Shown one piece after another: positions 37,881 through 47,721 of a stretch of 64,000 nucleotides of DNA (the first letter of the stretch is position 1; the number at the start of each line of letters is the position of its first letter). The notes beneath the pieces were generated by a model. The model was not told where the DNA came from, ran no database searches, and worked only from the letters and a program-made list of their open reading frames with translations. The translations under genes and the position numbers were made by a program. Source of the DNA: Prosthecobacter sp. SYSU 5D2 (lineage in GTDB: Bacteria; Verrucomicrobiota; Verrucomicrobiia; Verrucomicrobiales; Verrucomicrobiaceae); assembly GCF_039655865.1 (NCBI RefSeq), contig NZ_JBBYXL010000004.1:372001-436000 (forward strand), given 5' to 3'.

Positions 37881-38242
37881 CCAACTACCTTAGCGAGAGG
37901 GGGGGCCAGGGCAAGCGATCAAGCATTATACAATGCGCCGCAGAGTGGAATGGACGACCAGGCGTGAGTTAACATTCACTGCCCCTCCTCCTTTTCTGCT
38001 TTTATCATTCTTCGGCTTTGCCGGGGTGTAAAACGGATAGATACTGCGGAAGCAGAGTTTGTGGTCCGGAGGGAGATCGCTCGCCGGACATATACGGCCT
38101 AAGGCGGCGGGCGGAGGCCGTTTGGTCACACCCAATGTTAGGCCATGGGGACGTCTTCAAAGAAAAGCGGCATCGGGCTCTGCGCTTCCTGCCGCACTCC
38201 GTGACGCTTCGCGACTCAAGCCGGTCTCCGGCCAGGGCTCGC
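37881..38242. other. Non-coding gap upstream of hflK
   Basis: No convincing gene lies here: the short reading frames on both strands are Arg/Pro/Ser-rich and have no start signals. The stretch 38096-38144 begins GGCCTAA and ends TTAGGCC and contains an inner ACGGCCT/AGGCCGT pair, so it can fold into a hairpin of about 50 bases. A second small stem, TCCGG with CCGGA, lies to its left (38065-38088). The hflK promoter should lie near 37900-37960. Confidence 0.4.
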
Positions 38243-38773
38243 TCATGGAAAATCTGGGCTATAATCGAACGTCTCCTTGCCGACCATTTCACTGCCTTCC
38301 CCCCGGGCGTCGCCCATGGGGGTGTAGGAGATCAAAGTTCTCAGGCCGGAGACCAGGGCTTCAGGCTTGACCAGGCCTGTCATCACGGAACCGACGGCCT
38401 TCAGCTCAATCGTCTTGCCCGGTTCAAGGATGACTTTTCTATTCGAAGTTTTGCTGTCATAAACAGGAAGCTTGAAAAGCTCAAACCCTTGGTGAAAGCC
38501 AATACGGATAATTCTGTTAAGCAGTAGAGGCCTCTTGCTCTGGCTGGTGATGCTGACGCGTAATTGAATTTGCGACATGGAGGGCAAGGCGTCGGTTTTG
38601 AGAAGGTCCCATTTCAAATGGATGTTTTCGATGCCGATCACCTCCGAGTGTGACACGGTGAAAAAACTGTCTGAGGGGGCCTCTTTCTTTTCCAACGCTC
38701 TGACCAACACGGGGGTCAACGAGATAACGGAGTATCCCAAACACAGGGCAACAGTTACAGCGATGATTTTCAT
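38243..38773 (-). CDS. Hypothetical exported or membrane-anchored protein
   Basis: I do not recognise this 176-residue protein. The N-terminus (MKIIAVTVALCLGYSVISL) is a signal peptide or membrane anchor. The remainder looks like a beta-rich extracytoplasmic domain: alternating hydrophobic strands such as IHLKWDLLKTDALPSMSQIQ and KVILEPGKTIELKAVG, without cysteines or catalytic motifs. The ATG at 38773 gives a clean signal sequence; a start 21 bases upstream would add MACSDPP. No ribosome-binding site is seen. It lies alone between the HflK leader and the large cytochrome gene. Confidence 0.6.
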   Translation of the reverse strand: MKIIAVTVALCLGYSVISLTPVLVRALEKKEAPSDSFFTVSHSEVIGIENIHLKWDLLKTDALPSMSQIQLRVSITSQSKRPLLLNRIIRIGFHQGFELFKLPVYDSKTSNRKVILEPGKTIELKAVGSVMTGLVKPEALVSGLRTLISYTPMGDARGEGSEMVGKETFDYSPDFP

Positions 38774-38894
38774 AGGAGGATCTGAGCAGGCCATAGGCAG
38801 CGTATCCGTTTTTTATCCCGAGCGTCAAGGATGCAACCCAGGGAAATTCAAAAGCCCTGGAAACATGCTTTTAAATAAAAAAACTACCCCCTCC

Positions 38895-41783
38895 TCACTT
38901 CAAACTCCGCAAATATGCCACCAGATCCAGCAGCTCTTGCTCCGTCATTGTGGCGTCCAGGCCCATGGGCATCAGGCTGGTGGTGAGGACGGTGTTGGAG
39001 ATGATGCGGTCATGGGGCAGACTGGTTTCTTGGCCGGCGAGATCCATGACCAGGAGCCCCTCGGCGGTGTGGCTGCGGATGACGCCCGTAACGGACTGGC
39101 CATCGGCCATCTCCAGCACGTGGGCCTCATAATCACGGGCCAGGGTATTGCTGGGGAAGAGGATGCTTTCCAGCAAATCCCGCTCGGTGCGGATGGCACC
39201 GATTTTGGAAAGGTCGGGGCCGAGCGCACGGCCAAAGTCGGCAATCTTGTGGCAGGCCATGCAGGTGCCTTTGCCGGCGCGGAAGTGGCTGGCCCCGGCC
39301 TCGACTTTTCCCTGTGTGGCGGCCTTTTCAGCCAGGAGGCCGAGTTGGCGTTTTTTGGCATCCAGGCCCTCTTCTGCACGTTGGCGGGCAGGTAGGATGA
39401 GGGTCTCAAAAATCTCCGGTGGCAGGTTGCTGAAAGCGGTGCGGTAAAGGCTCTCCTGCTGGCTGATGAGGGCGGGATTTTTCGCCATCTCCGTGGCCAG
39501 CGCGCGGCCCTGCTCCACCTCCCGCGTGCGGCGGATGAGCGGCAGCAGCTCCTTCATCTCCACCGGGCCGACGCTGGCGAGGGCGGGGGCCAGGGCCTGG
39601 ATCTGTGCGGGCTGCAGCGGGGCGGCGGCGAGCATGGAGGCCGCCTGAATGCGGGCGGCGGAGGATGAATCCGCTGCGGTGAGGACGGTACGCAGAAGGT
39701 CAAAGGTGACATCCGTCATCTTGCGGCTCTTCATGGAATCCAGGGCCTTCAGCCGGAGGGACAGCGGCTGCTTTTCATCATCCGCCAGGGCCTGGAGAGA
39801 AGCGTCAAAGGGATGCGCCTTTAGCCGCTTTAGCGCGGCCAGCAGCAGGGGCAGCCTGCCACTTTCGCTCAGATTTTTTCCATCCCCTGGATCCAGGTGC
39901 GGCAGCCAGTCCGGACTGACCTCGGCGATGGCCCGGCTGGCAAGCACCCGCAAGGCAGCATCCCGCACCGGCAGAGATTTACTGCCCAGCATGGCGGTGA
40001 TCAGTTTCTGTGTTTCCGGCTGGTCGACCAGTGCTTCGCAAAATTGCTCCAGTGCCCGCAGTCGTTGCGGCGTGGCCTCGGATTCGCCTAACCAGTTTTG
40101 CAATCCAGGAGCCACCCATTCATCCGCGTCCGGGTGCTGGATGACAATGCCCAGGGCCGTGCGCGCCAGGTCCGCATCCGCCGCGTCCAGATTTTCTGCT
40201 GCGATGCCCATATTGAGGTTCGCTTTCGCCGCGTCCTCCGGCTGCTGCTGCACGATGAGCATCAGCCGGCGCAGCAACACCGGGTCCGTGGTCGCCCGCA
40301 CCTCATCCAGGCTGATCCACTGGCTTTCCCTCGTTGCGTTCAACACGGCATGTTCCAGCACTGGCTCCAGCGGCCTTGCCAGCAACTGCATCAGCACAGG
40401 CGACAGATCCGGCTCATGCTCTTTCCGCCTAGCCAGGGCTGTTAGTGCGTGGAGCACAGCGCAGGGATTTTTGCTCTGCAACTGCTGGGCGATGTCCTCT
40501 TTCGTGGTCAGCTTCCAGTCCGGTTTCCAATCTGGCACAGCAGAAGCGGCAACAGCCGGCGCGGGTTTTGGCCCGCGAATGCGGTAAACACTGCCTAGCA
40601 TGTCCGGCTTGGCCATCAGGGAGGAAGGGCAGCCGATGCGAAACCAGCCGCCGGTATTCAGCACCAGCAGTGACCCGTCCCGGTCCACGATGACATCCGT
40701 GAGATGCACATCGGGATCATTGATTTTCAGAAACTCATTCTCCGTTGTTTTAAACGTGGCCCCGTCCGGAGTGAGGTCCATTCGCACCAGCCGCTGGGTG
40801 TTAAAATGGGTGACGTATAGCGCGCCATCGCGGCCCAGCTCGCAGCCGCTCACGGCCACATGGCCGAAGTTATGAATGATCGGCATTTTATCCAGCGTGC
40901 GTGGCAGGCCGGCGATGGCCTGCATCTGGTCCGCCCGCTCATACACGCCGCCATAGAGCCAGTGCATCAGCGTGTCCCCGCGCGGCTGGCTGTAGTACAG
41001 ATTGCAGGTGCCGATGATATCGCCCTGTGGGGTAAAGGCCAGGCCAGTAGGATTATCCGCGCAGCCGAGTGAGTGCCACTGCACGTCGCTGCCATCGGGT
41101 TTACTCGTCCAGATGCCGCTGGACTTGCCCTCGTGCACGATCTTTCCCTCCTTGCCAATGACCGCCAGGCCCTTGCGCCCATGGCACCAGTAGAGCCTGC
41201 CGTTGGGATGCACCTTCGGCCCGTGCACATCCGCCGCATTGCCCGTGTAGTCAAAGCCGCTGACGATCATCTTCCTATCATCCGCCACGCCATCGCCATC
41301 CGTGTCCGTCAGCTTCCAGATCCCCGGCGGGCTGCCGACGTAAAGGCTGCCGTCCAGCCAGGCTGCGCCCTGGGGAAAGGTCATCCCGTCCGCAAAGACC
41401 GTGCTGCGGTCATAGGTGCCGTCCGCGTCCGTATCCTCCAGCATCAAAACCCGGTTCGGCGGATTTTTCTCCAGTTGCGCTTTGTTCCAGTTCACTCCCA
41501 CCGCATCGCCGACAAAAAGCCGTCCCCGGTCATCCACACAGCCCATGATAGGATGCCGCACCAGCGGTGCCGCCGCCGCCGTGGTGAGGGTGTACCCTTT
41601 CGGCAGCGCATGTGCCGGAGCCGGTGCCGCAGGACCGGAAAGTGTGACGATCACTTCCCGCCTGGCGCTGGCAGGAATTTCGTCGCCTTTGTCAGGCGGC
41701 AGATCCGCTGCCGACAACGACACGGGCCCCAGGGCGGCGACACACAGGCATGGCAGGGCAAACAACAGTTCTTTGGTCAGCAT
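38895..41783 (-). CDS. PVC-type membrane-bound dehydrogenase domain / cytochrome c protein
   Basis: This is a large exported heme protein of the class expanded in Planctomycetes and Verrucomicrobia (often named membrane-bound dehydrogenase with heme-binding domain). A signal peptide (MLTKELLFALPCLCVAALG) is followed by an N-terminal beta-propeller-like domain with Asp-rich turns (DTDADGTYDRST, DTDGDGVADDRKM), a central alpha-helical HEAT-like region (roughly 440-790) and a C-terminal cytochrome c domain with CMACH near 841 and Met ligand candidates in SLMPMGLDATM. It probably oxidises sugars or alcohols in the periplasm, but no substrate is proven. The start at 41783 was preferred over a TTG 36 bases upstream because it begins the signal peptide. 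The divergent gene is a Gfo/Idh/MocA oxidoreductase. Confidence 0.9.
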   Translation of the reverse strand: MLTKELLFALPCLCVAALGPVSLSAADLPPDKGDEIPASARREVIVTLSGPAAPAPAHALPKGYTLTTAAAAPLVRHPIMGCVDDRGRLFVGDAVGVNWNKAQLEKNPPNRVLMLEDTDADGTYDRSTVFADGMTFPQGAAWLDGSLYVGSPPGIWKLTDTDGDGVADDRKMIVSGFDYTGNAADVHGPKVHPNGRLYWCHGRKGLAVIGKEGKIVHEGKSSGIWTSKPDGSDVQWHSLGCADNPTGLAFTPQGDIIGTCNLYYSQPRGDTLMHWLYGGVYERADQMQAIAGLPRTLDKMPIIHNFGHVAVSGCELGRDGALYVTHFNTQRLVRMDLTPDGATFKTTENEFLKINDPDVHLTDVIVDRDGSLLVLNTGGWFRIGCPSSLMAKPDMLGSVYRIRGPKPAPAVAASAVPDWKPDWKLTTKEDIAQQLQSKNPCAVLHALTALARRKEHEPDLSPVLMQLLARPLEPVLEHAVLNATRESQWISLDEVRATTDPVLLRRLMLIVQQQPEDAAKANLNMGIAAENLDAADADLARTALGIVIQHPDADEWVAPGLQNWLGESEATPQRLRALEQFCEALVDQPETQKLITAMLGSKSLPVRDAALRVLASRAIAEVSPDWLPHLDPGDGKNLSESGRLPLLLAALKRLKAHPFDASLQALADDEKQPLSLRLKALDSMKSRKMTDVTFDLLRTVLTAADSSSAARIQAASMLAAAPLQPAQIQALAPALASVGPVEMKELLPLIRRTREVEQGRALATEMAKNPALISQQESLYRTAFSNLPPEIFETLILPARQRAEEGLDAKKRQLGLLAEKAATQGKVEAGASHFRAGKGTCMACHKIADFGRALGPDLSKIGAIRTERDLLESILFPSNTLARDYEAHVLEMADGQSVTGVIRSHTAEGLLVMDLAGQETSLPHDRIISNTVLTTSLMPMGLDATMTEQELLDLVAYLRSLK

Positions 41784-42031
41784 GGGGTCATGACGAACGA
41801 AAACGCGGCTTTTTGTCAAAGCGGAGCGAGGAAATCACATCTGTACCGATATTGGCATCACGTGGCTGTGTGCCGAAAGCGGAGGCATTTTGAAGGTGAG
41901 GTCCGTGCTCCTGGCTCACAGAAGTATGTGATTGGGGCACGGGGGAGTGAATGAGGGTGAAAGGCGGGGGCGATGGGAAGGGTATTGATTTGACAAGGCT
42001 CTCCAGGTTTGGGAGCAATGACTCTCTTCTC

Positions 42032-43069
42032 ATGAAAAAATACAACGTCGGCATCATTGGTTACGGTTGGGCAGCGACTGCGCATATTGACGCGATCAAC
42101 GCCAGCAAGCAGGCCCAGGTCACAGCCATCTATTCCTCACGCCCGCTGGACAGCGCGGAGCTGAGCGCCAAGCATGGCGGTACGATCACCGCTTATCAGG
42201 ATCTGGATGCGATGCTGGCCAGCCCGGACATCCACATTGTGGACATCACCAGCTATCCGAGCCAGCACCGGAACCAGGCGGTGGCGGCGGCGAATGCGGG
42301 GAAGCACATCATTCTGGAAAAGCCGATGGCGAACTCCCTGCAGGAGGTGCGTGACATTGTGGCGGCGGCAAATGCGAACGGGGTAAAAGGCTGCGTATGC
42401 TTTGAGTGCCGCTTCTCCGGCCAGTTCCAGTCCACCAAGGCGATCATTGATGAAGGCCTGCTGGGGGAGATCCACTACGGTGAAGTGGACTACTATCACG
42501 GCATCGGCCCGTGGTATGGCCAGTTCCGCTGGAACATTGGCAAGAAAGATGGCGGAAGTGCGCTGCTGACGGCGGGCTGCCATGCGCTGGATGCACTGCT
42601 GATGGTGATGCCAGGCGAGGTGGACAGCGTGACGAGCTTCAGCACGAAGTCGAAGAGCAAGATCTTTGAACCCTATGAGTATGACACGACGAGTGTGACG
42701 CTGGTGAAGTTCAAAAACGGTGCGGTGGGCAAGACGGCGGCGGTGGTGGACTGCCTGCAGCCATATTACTTCCACACGCACCTGGTGGGCAGCGAGGGGA
42801 GCCTTCTGGACAACAAGATCCACTCCAACAAGCTGAAGAGCGACAAGAAGGCGTGGGGCAACCTTTCCATGCATATGCTGGATTCCGGCGATGTGAACGA
42901 CCATCCGTATCAGACGCAGTTCCAGCTTTTCTTTGACTCCCTGGACGAGGGCAAGGACATGCCGATGACGAGCTTTACGGAGGCGCTGCGGACCTTTGAG
43001 GTGGTGTTTGCCTCCGACAAAAGCGCAGAGCAGGGCGGCAAGCCCGTGACGATTGCGGACCTGGGCTGA
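42032..43069 (+). CDS. Gfo/Idh/MocA-family NAD(P)-dependent oxidoreductase
   Basis: This 345-residue cytoplasmic dehydrogenase has an N-terminal Rossmann fold, GIIGYGWAATAHIDAI (residues 7-22), and the family EKPMANSLQEV motif with the catalytic-area Lys near 97. The C-terminal alpha/beta domain contains the conserved GGSALLTAGCHALDALL with the catalytic His. It would oxidise or reduce a sugar or sugar derivative such as an inositol or hexose ketone; the exact substrate cannot be told. The ATG at 42032 starts the Rossmann fold; the reading frame extends 81 bases upstream but that part looks non-coding. A strong terminator follows. The PVC cytochrome gene diverges from it. Confidence 0.9.
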   Translation: MKKYNVGIIGYGWAATAHIDAINASKQAQVTAIYSSRPLDSAELSAKHGGTITAYQDLDAMLASPDIHIVDITSYPSQHRNQAVAAANAGKHIILEKPMANSLQEVRDIVAAANANGVKGCVCFECRFSGQFQSTKAIIDEGLLGEIHYGEVDYYHGIGPWYGQFRWNIGKKDGGSALLTAGCHALDALLMVMPGEVDSVTSFSTKSKSKIFEPYEYDTTSVTLVKFKNGAVGKTAAVVDCLQPYYFHTHLVGSEGSLLDNKIHSNKLKSDKKAWGNLSMHMLDSGDVNDHPYQTQFQLFFDSLDEGKDMPMTSFTEALRTFEVVFASDKSAEQGGKPVTIADLG

Positions 43070-43096
43070 GGCCGGGTGTGCGGTTGATTTTGGAAG

Positions 43097-43130
43097 GGGG
43101 CCAAGGGAGAAATCCTTTGGCCCCTTTTTG
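43097..43130 (+). terminator. Intrinsic terminator of the oxidoreductase gene
   Basis: GGGGCCAAGGGA and TCCTTTGGCCCC form a 12-base-pair stem with one wobble around a 4-base loop, followed by TTTTTG. It lies 27 bases after the stop codon. Confidence 0.88.
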
Positions 43131-43184
43131 TTAGCTGAGCAGGTGCTCTTTCAAATGCGGACGAGGGCGTCCGCGCTCCGGTTT

Positions 43185-44321
43185 TCAGCGGCGGGCAACG
43201 CGTGGGGTCAGGAGGCCAACGAGGAGGCGTTCAAGAACGACTTTGTTATCAAGCTGGGTGGTGACGAGCTTGGCGTTGGCGTCAAGACAAGCGACGAGGG
43301 CGGCGTGGAGTTCCTCGAGAGTGAAGCGGCCGGCTTCGTTGAGGGCGAGGAAGAGGGGGTAGGCATTGAAGCCGCTGCCGTCTTTTTTGCGCGGGAGATG
43401 GGAGGTGGCCTCGCGGGGGAGGTTGTCGAGGCTGGCGGTAAAACCGCTGTAGTTGCTGCGGTTGACCTTGTATTTGGTGGCGAGCTCCTTGACGATGAGG
43501 AGGCTGCGGACACGGGGGACGATGGCTCCGAGGAGAATGCCGATGGCGTTCTGGCCCTGATAAAGCAGGACGCCGAGAAGCTCCAGCGCGCGCTGAAGGT
43601 CGCGGGCACCGATGGCATTGCCGATTTCCCAAATGACGCCTGAGCGGCTGAGGGAGACGAGGCCACGGACGGTGGCGATGCCGCAGCGGCGGCGCTCGCC
43701 AAGATAGAGGTCTATTTTTTCGATCTCATTCTCAAGCTGCCTGGTGTCGTCCCCGGCCATCTGGACGAGGAGGTCAAGGGCGCCGCTTTCAAAGGTAAGG
43801 CCGAGTTCGCGGGCCTTCTGGCCGGCCTGGGCCATGACGGCGCCTTCCCAGCCGGCCTTGCTGGTATCGGGCCTGTCGAAGACCTCGATGGCGGCGAGCT
43901 TGCCGAGGCGTTTGTAGGCGGTGCGACGCTTGTCAATGCTGTTGGCGCTCAGCACGAACTGGACGTCTGGACCGAGGCCGGCCTCGACGACATCCAGGAT
44001 GTTTTCAAAACCCTGGACGGCGGCCTGCGATTTGCCGGTCTGGGTATCACCGAGGAAATTGGCGCCTTTGAGCCAGACGATTTTGGCCCCACCGAAGAAA
44101 GGCATGGTCTGGAGAGCAAGGATGACATTGGAGCAGATCTGGCCGGCATGCTCTGCATTGTCCGCATTGCCCTCGATGATCTCATTGGCGAATTCATCCG
44201 CACCAGGTGGGGTGAGCCGTTGGACGGTCTTCATGGCCATTTCCTTCACCCGCGCATCATCCGTGCCCAGGATGACGTGGACCTGGCTGCTGCTGGAGGC
44301 GGACTTTTTAGGCGGAGGCAT
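43185..44321 (-). CDS. holA: DNA polymerase III subunit delta
   Basis: HolA is the wrench subunit of the clamp loader that opens the beta clamp. Domain I has VHVILGTDDARVKEMAMK and the P-loop-like relic; the FFGGAKIVWLKGANFL segment near 85-100 is the conserved clamp-binding area. LLVQMAGDDTRQLENEIEKI in domain II is a hallmark of the family, and a helical collar domain III closes the protein (FTLEELHAALVACLDANAKL). The start at 44321 (MPPPKKSASSS) gives 378 residues, slightly long, and avoids a 56-residue upstream extension that looks non-coding. The divergent SulP gene starts 129 bases away. A GCGGACG/CGTCCGC hairpin (43157-43174) follows the stop codon. Confidence 0.88.
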   Translation of the reverse strand: MPPPKKSASSSSQVHVILGTDDARVKEMAMKTVQRLTPPGADEFANEIIEGNADNAEHAGQICSNVILALQTMPFFGGAKIVWLKGANFLGDTQTGKSQAAVQGFENILDVVEAGLGPDVQFVLSANSIDKRRTAYKRLGKLAAIEVFDRPDTSKAGWEGAVMAQAGQKARELGLTFESGALDLLVQMAGDDTRQLENEIEKIDLYLGERRRCGIATVRGLVSLSRSGVIWEIGNAIGARDLQRALELLGVLLYQGQNAIGILLGAIVPRVRSLLIVKELATKYKVNRSNYSGFTASLDNLPREATSHLPRKKDGSGFNAYPLFLALNEAGRFTLEELHAALVACLDANAKLVTTQLDNKVVLERLLVGLLTPRVARR

Positions 44322-44449
44322 GTGGAAGGGCGCGGACGGCGTGAGAAAAAGTGATGATCTGACTGGAAACCAAGCTGAACAAGTCATCAATAACGAATAA
44401 GGTTCAAGCAAGCACTTCCATCTTTCGTCTCCCCGCCCTAAAGTAACGT

Positions 44450-46321
44450 ATGTCCGGCCCGTCCAAGCCCTCCTGGTGGCAGATTGCACGCAATCTGACG
44501 AAGCAGGGCCGCACCTGGCTGAGCGACAATCTGGCGGACACGGGGCTGGACCCGCTGCCGGTGCGGCGCTGGCTGACTGGCTATGGACCGAAAAAATTCA
44601 AAGCGGATCTGAAGGCGGGGACCTCGGTAGCGCTGCTGGACATTCCGCAGGGGATGGCCTACGCGGCGATCGCGGGTCTGCCGCTGCAATTTGGCACGAC
44701 CTGCTCGGCGGTGGCGGGGATCGTGGGGGCGCTGTTTGTGAGCTCGCGCTACACGGTTCTGGGGCCGACGAATGCGACGGCCTTCATGATCTTTTCCTAT
44801 TTTGCGGTGGACTCTCATCTGGACCGGATCGGGCTGATGCCTCTGCTGGTTTTCATGGTGGGGACGCTGCTGCTGATCGGCTCGTTTGTGAAGGTGGCGG
44901 AGCTGGCGCAATACATCAGCCGGGCGGTGATGGTGGCGTATGTGACCGGGGCGGCACTGCTGATCATGGCAAACCAGGCGGGGAATGTGCTGGGAATAGA
45001 TACACGGATTGAAATGGAGGACGGGCAGATGATCCAGCCGAGGACGTTCCCGGGGATTGTGTGGCAACTGGTGAGCCGCCTGACGCAGGCGCACTGGGAA
45101 AGCGTGCTGGTGGCAGCCATCACCGCCGCTTTATACTGGGGTGTGCGGAGGCTGCGGCCAACGTGGCCGAGCCTGGCGATGGCGCTGGTGGCGGCGTCCC
45201 TGACGGGTCTGGGCATGCAGATGATGAAGCTGGATGTGCCGACCTTTCAGGATGCGCAGTTTACCTGGCTGGACCTGCTGCCCCCCTTCCCTGACTTTGC
45301 CTCGCCGAGGTTCCTTTCGGACTTCAGCAGCCTGTTTGGCCTGGCGATTGCGCTAGCCTTCCTGGCGACGCTGGAAAGCTCTTCCATGGGCAAGACGCTG
45401 GCGGGGCTGAAGGGGCAGAAGGTGGACCCGAACCAGGATATGTTTGGCCTGGGCATGGCGAACCTGAGTTGTGCCTATTTGAGCGGCATGCCGTGCTCGG
45501 GCTCGCTGACACGGAGTGCGCTAAACTTCGCCAGCGGAGCGCGGACGCCAGTGTCTGCGATGGTGAACGGGGTGATGTGCCTGGTCGGCGCCCTGACGTT
45601 GGGGAGTGCGGTGGCGCATGTGCCGAAGGCCTCCCTGGCGGTGCTGATCATCTGTGTGGCGGTGTCCATCATCAACCGGCGGCACATCCGCATCTGCCTG
45701 CAGGCGACGGGATCAGATGCGTTTACGTTTCTTTTCACTCTGGCGGCCACGCTGATGGTGCCGCTGCATGTGGCGATCTTTACCGGGGTGGGCATCTCGC
45801 TGATGCTGTATTTGAGGAAGGCCAGCCAGCCCTCGCTGGTGGAGTATGAATTTAACCAGGAAGGGATGCTGGCGGAGGCGGAGCAGACGGGGGTGAGACA
45901 GAACCCGGGCATCTCCATTGTGCATGTGGAAGGAGAGCTGTTCTTTGGGGCGGCGGAGCTGTTCCGCACGCAGGTGCAGCAAGCCTGCTCTGACCCGAAC
46001 CTGCGCATCATCATCCTGAGGCTGAAGAATGCGCGGCACATGGATGCGACCTCGGTGATGGCGATGGAGGACTTGGTAAAGGCGCTGCGTGCTGACGGTC
46101 GTGACCTGATCATCAGCGGGGTGATGAAGGACATCTACCGGGTGCTGCGGGATGCCGGCATGGTGGAGGTGATCGGCAAGGATAACCTGTTCCTGGCCAG
46201 TCCGAGCAACCCGAACCTGGCCACAAGGAATGCGCTGAAGCGCGCCCAGCAGATCCTGGGCACGACGGAAGCGGAGGTGAAGATCTTTTTTGACCCGGGG
46301 AAAAAGAAGACGGAGGAGTAA
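44450..46321 (+). CDS. SulP-family anion permease with STAS domain
   Basis: This is an inner-membrane transporter of the SulP/SLC26 family, with sulfate, bicarbonate or other anions as possible substrates. The start of the transport core is ADLKAGTSVALLDIPQGMAY, the SulP signature, followed by about a dozen hydrophobic segments, CSGSLTRSALNFASGARTP (conserved SxSxTR-like motif), and a cytoplasmic STAS domain from about 490 to the end, with IVHVEGELFFGAAELFRT and NARHMDATSVMAMEDL (the conserved DATS phosphorylation-type loop). 623 residues is normal. Just before the ATG lie TTCCAT and TAAAGT spaced by 17 bases, a weak candidate promoter. The algD-like gene follows 79 bases after the stop. Confidence 0.92.
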   Translation: MSGPSKPSWWQIARNLTKQGRTWLSDNLADTGLDPLPVRRWLTGYGPKKFKADLKAGTSVALLDIPQGMAYAAIAGLPLQFGTTCSAVAGIVGALFVSSRYTVLGPTNATAFMIFSYFAVDSHLDRIGLMPLLVFMVGTLLLIGSFVKVAELAQYISRAVMVAYVTGAALLIMANQAGNVLGIDTRIEMEDGQMIQPRTFPGIVWQLVSRLTQAHWESVLVAAITAALYWGVRRLRPTWPSLAMALVAASLTGLGMQMMKLDVPTFQDAQFTWLDLLPPFPDFASPRFLSDFSSLFGLAIALAFLATLESSSMGKTLAGLKGQKVDPNQDMFGLGMANLSCAYLSGMPCSGSLTRSALNFASGARTPVSAMVNGVMCLVGALTLGSAVAHVPKASLAVLIICVAVSIINRRHIRICLQATGSDAFTFLFTLAATLMVPLHVAIFTGVGISLMLYLRKASQPSLVEYEFNQEGMLAEAEQTGVRQNPGISIVHVEGELFFGAAELFRTQVQQACSDPNLRIIILRLKNARHMDATSVMAMEDLVKALRADGRDLIISGVMKDIYRVLRDAGMVEVIGKDNLFLASPSNPNLATRNALKRAQQILGTTEAEVKIFFDPGKKKTEE

Positions 46322-46400
46322 TGCAGCGGACGTAAAGTTTCCCATCAAGTATCCGCCTCAGCGCTTGTCGGATGCGGAGGGGCTGTGCTATGTGGCGCGA

Positions 46401-47702
46401 ATGAACGTCAGCATTTTTGGACTGGGTTATGTGGGAGCCGTCACCTCCGGGTGCCTGGCGGAACTGGGTCATGGTATCATTGGTGCCGATGTGCAGCAGG
46501 CAAAGGTGGATGCGTTTAACCGGGGGTTCTCACCCATCATTGAACCAGAGCTGGATGATCTTCTGCAAAAGGCGAAGCGTGAGGGCCGTCTGTCAGCCAC
46601 GACCAATGCGGCAGACGCGGTGGCGCAGAGCGATGCGAGCATCATCTGCGTGGGCACGCCCTCCCTGGAATCCGGCCGGCTGAACCTGGACTTTGTGAGA
46701 AAGGTGAGCGAGCAAATCTCCACCGTGCTGAGGGCAAGCGGCAAGAAGCATATCCTGCTTTTCCGCAGCACGATGCTGCCAGGCAGTACGCGGGCGATGG
46801 TGACGGATTTTTTCGAAGATCTGCGGGCGGCTGGCCAGGTGCGCATTTACTACTGCCCGGAGTTTTTACGTGAAGGCACGGCGGTGAAGGATTTTCGTGA
46901 GCCTTCCCTTGCGGTGGTGGGGACCCATGACGGAAAAGAACCGGAGAGCGACGAGGCGAAGCAACTGCTGGGCGGGTCTCCATCCGTGCTGGGATGGGAG
47001 GGGGCTGAGATGATCAAATACTCCTGCAATTACTTCCATGCGCTGAAGGTGGGATTTGCCAATGAGATCGGCCGGGTCTGCAAGTTCCTGGGGGAGGACG
47101 GGGCACGGGTGATGGATGTGGTGTGCTCGGACACGCGTCTGAATATTTCCCGATATTACATGAAGCCTGGGAATCCGTATGGGGGATCCTGCCTGCCAAA
47201 AGACGTGAGTGCACTGCTCTCCCTGGCCCGCCAGGAAGGAATCTCCCTGCCGTTGCTGGACAATACATTGGATACCAACCAAGCGCACCTGGACCTGCTG
47301 ATCAAGCTGATCACGGGCAAGGGACGGCGGAAGATCGGCCTCCTGGGGCTGGCCTTCAAAGCAGATACGGATGACCTGCGCGGCAGCCCGATGGTGGCTG
47401 TGGCGGAGACTTTGTTAGGCCGGGGATACGAACTGCGGATCTATGACCCGAGCTTGAATCTGTCCCGGCTGATCGGGGCAAATGAGGCGGAAATCCAAAG
47501 ACGAATGCCTCACCTGGCCTCGCTTTTGAAGCCAGGTGCGCGGGAGGTGATCGAGGACAGCGAGCTGATCGTGGCCTCGCAGAAATGCGTGGCCATGGAG
47601 GAACTTGGCACGTGGGTGAAGCCGGAGCAGGCGGTCATTGATGTCAACGGCTGGCGGGAGCTGAAGACACTGCCGTGGCAGTATGAGGGGCTGTGCTGGT
47701 AA
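46401..47702 (+). CDS. algD: Nucleotide-sugar 6-dehydrogenase, GDP-mannose dehydrogenase (AlgD)-like
   Basis: This NAD-dependent enzyme oxidises a nucleotide-diphosphate hexose twice to the uronic acid. The Rossmann opening is SIFGLGYVGAVTSGCLAELG; the GGSCLPKD motif near 262 carries the catalytic Cys, and DVVCSDTRLNISRYYMKPG before it is closer to AlgD (GDP-mannose dehydrogenase) than to UDP-glucose dehydrogenase. 433 residues matches AlgD. The start at 46401 begins the Rossmann strand; 37 upstream codons look non-coding. Product GDP-mannuronate would go to an alginate-like polysaccharide, but no polymerase genes lie nearby, so the pathway is inference. It is convergent with the PBP1A gene, 19 bases apart. 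Confidence 0.85.
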   Translation: MNVSIFGLGYVGAVTSGCLAELGHGIIGADVQQAKVDAFNRGFSPIIEPELDDLLQKAKREGRLSATTNAADAVAQSDASIICVGTPSLESGRLNLDFVRKVSEQISTVLRASGKKHILLFRSTMLPGSTRAMVTDFFEDLRAAGQVRIYYCPEFLREGTAVKDFREPSLAVVGTHDGKEPESDEAKQLLGGSPSVLGWEGAEMIKYSCNYFHALKVGFANEIGRVCKFLGEDGARVMDVVCSDTRLNISRYYMKPGNPYGGSCLPKDVSALLSLARQEGISLPLLDNTLDTNQAHLDLLIKLITGKGRRKIGLLGLAFKADTDDLRGSPMVAVAETLLGRGYELRIYDPSLNLSRLIGANEAEIQRRMPHLASLLKPGAREVIEDSELIVASQKCVAMEELGTWVKPEQAVIDVNGWRELKTLPWQYEGLCW

Positions 47703-47721
47703 GAGAAGGCATTTGCAAACG

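Noticed and set aside
38096..38144. Possible integron attC site: GGCCTAA ... TTAGGCC ends with an R'-like GTTAGGC
   Set aside because: The partner R'' box reads GCCTAAG instead of GCCTAAC, the inner L boxes do not pair, the site is alone and no integrase gene is seen.
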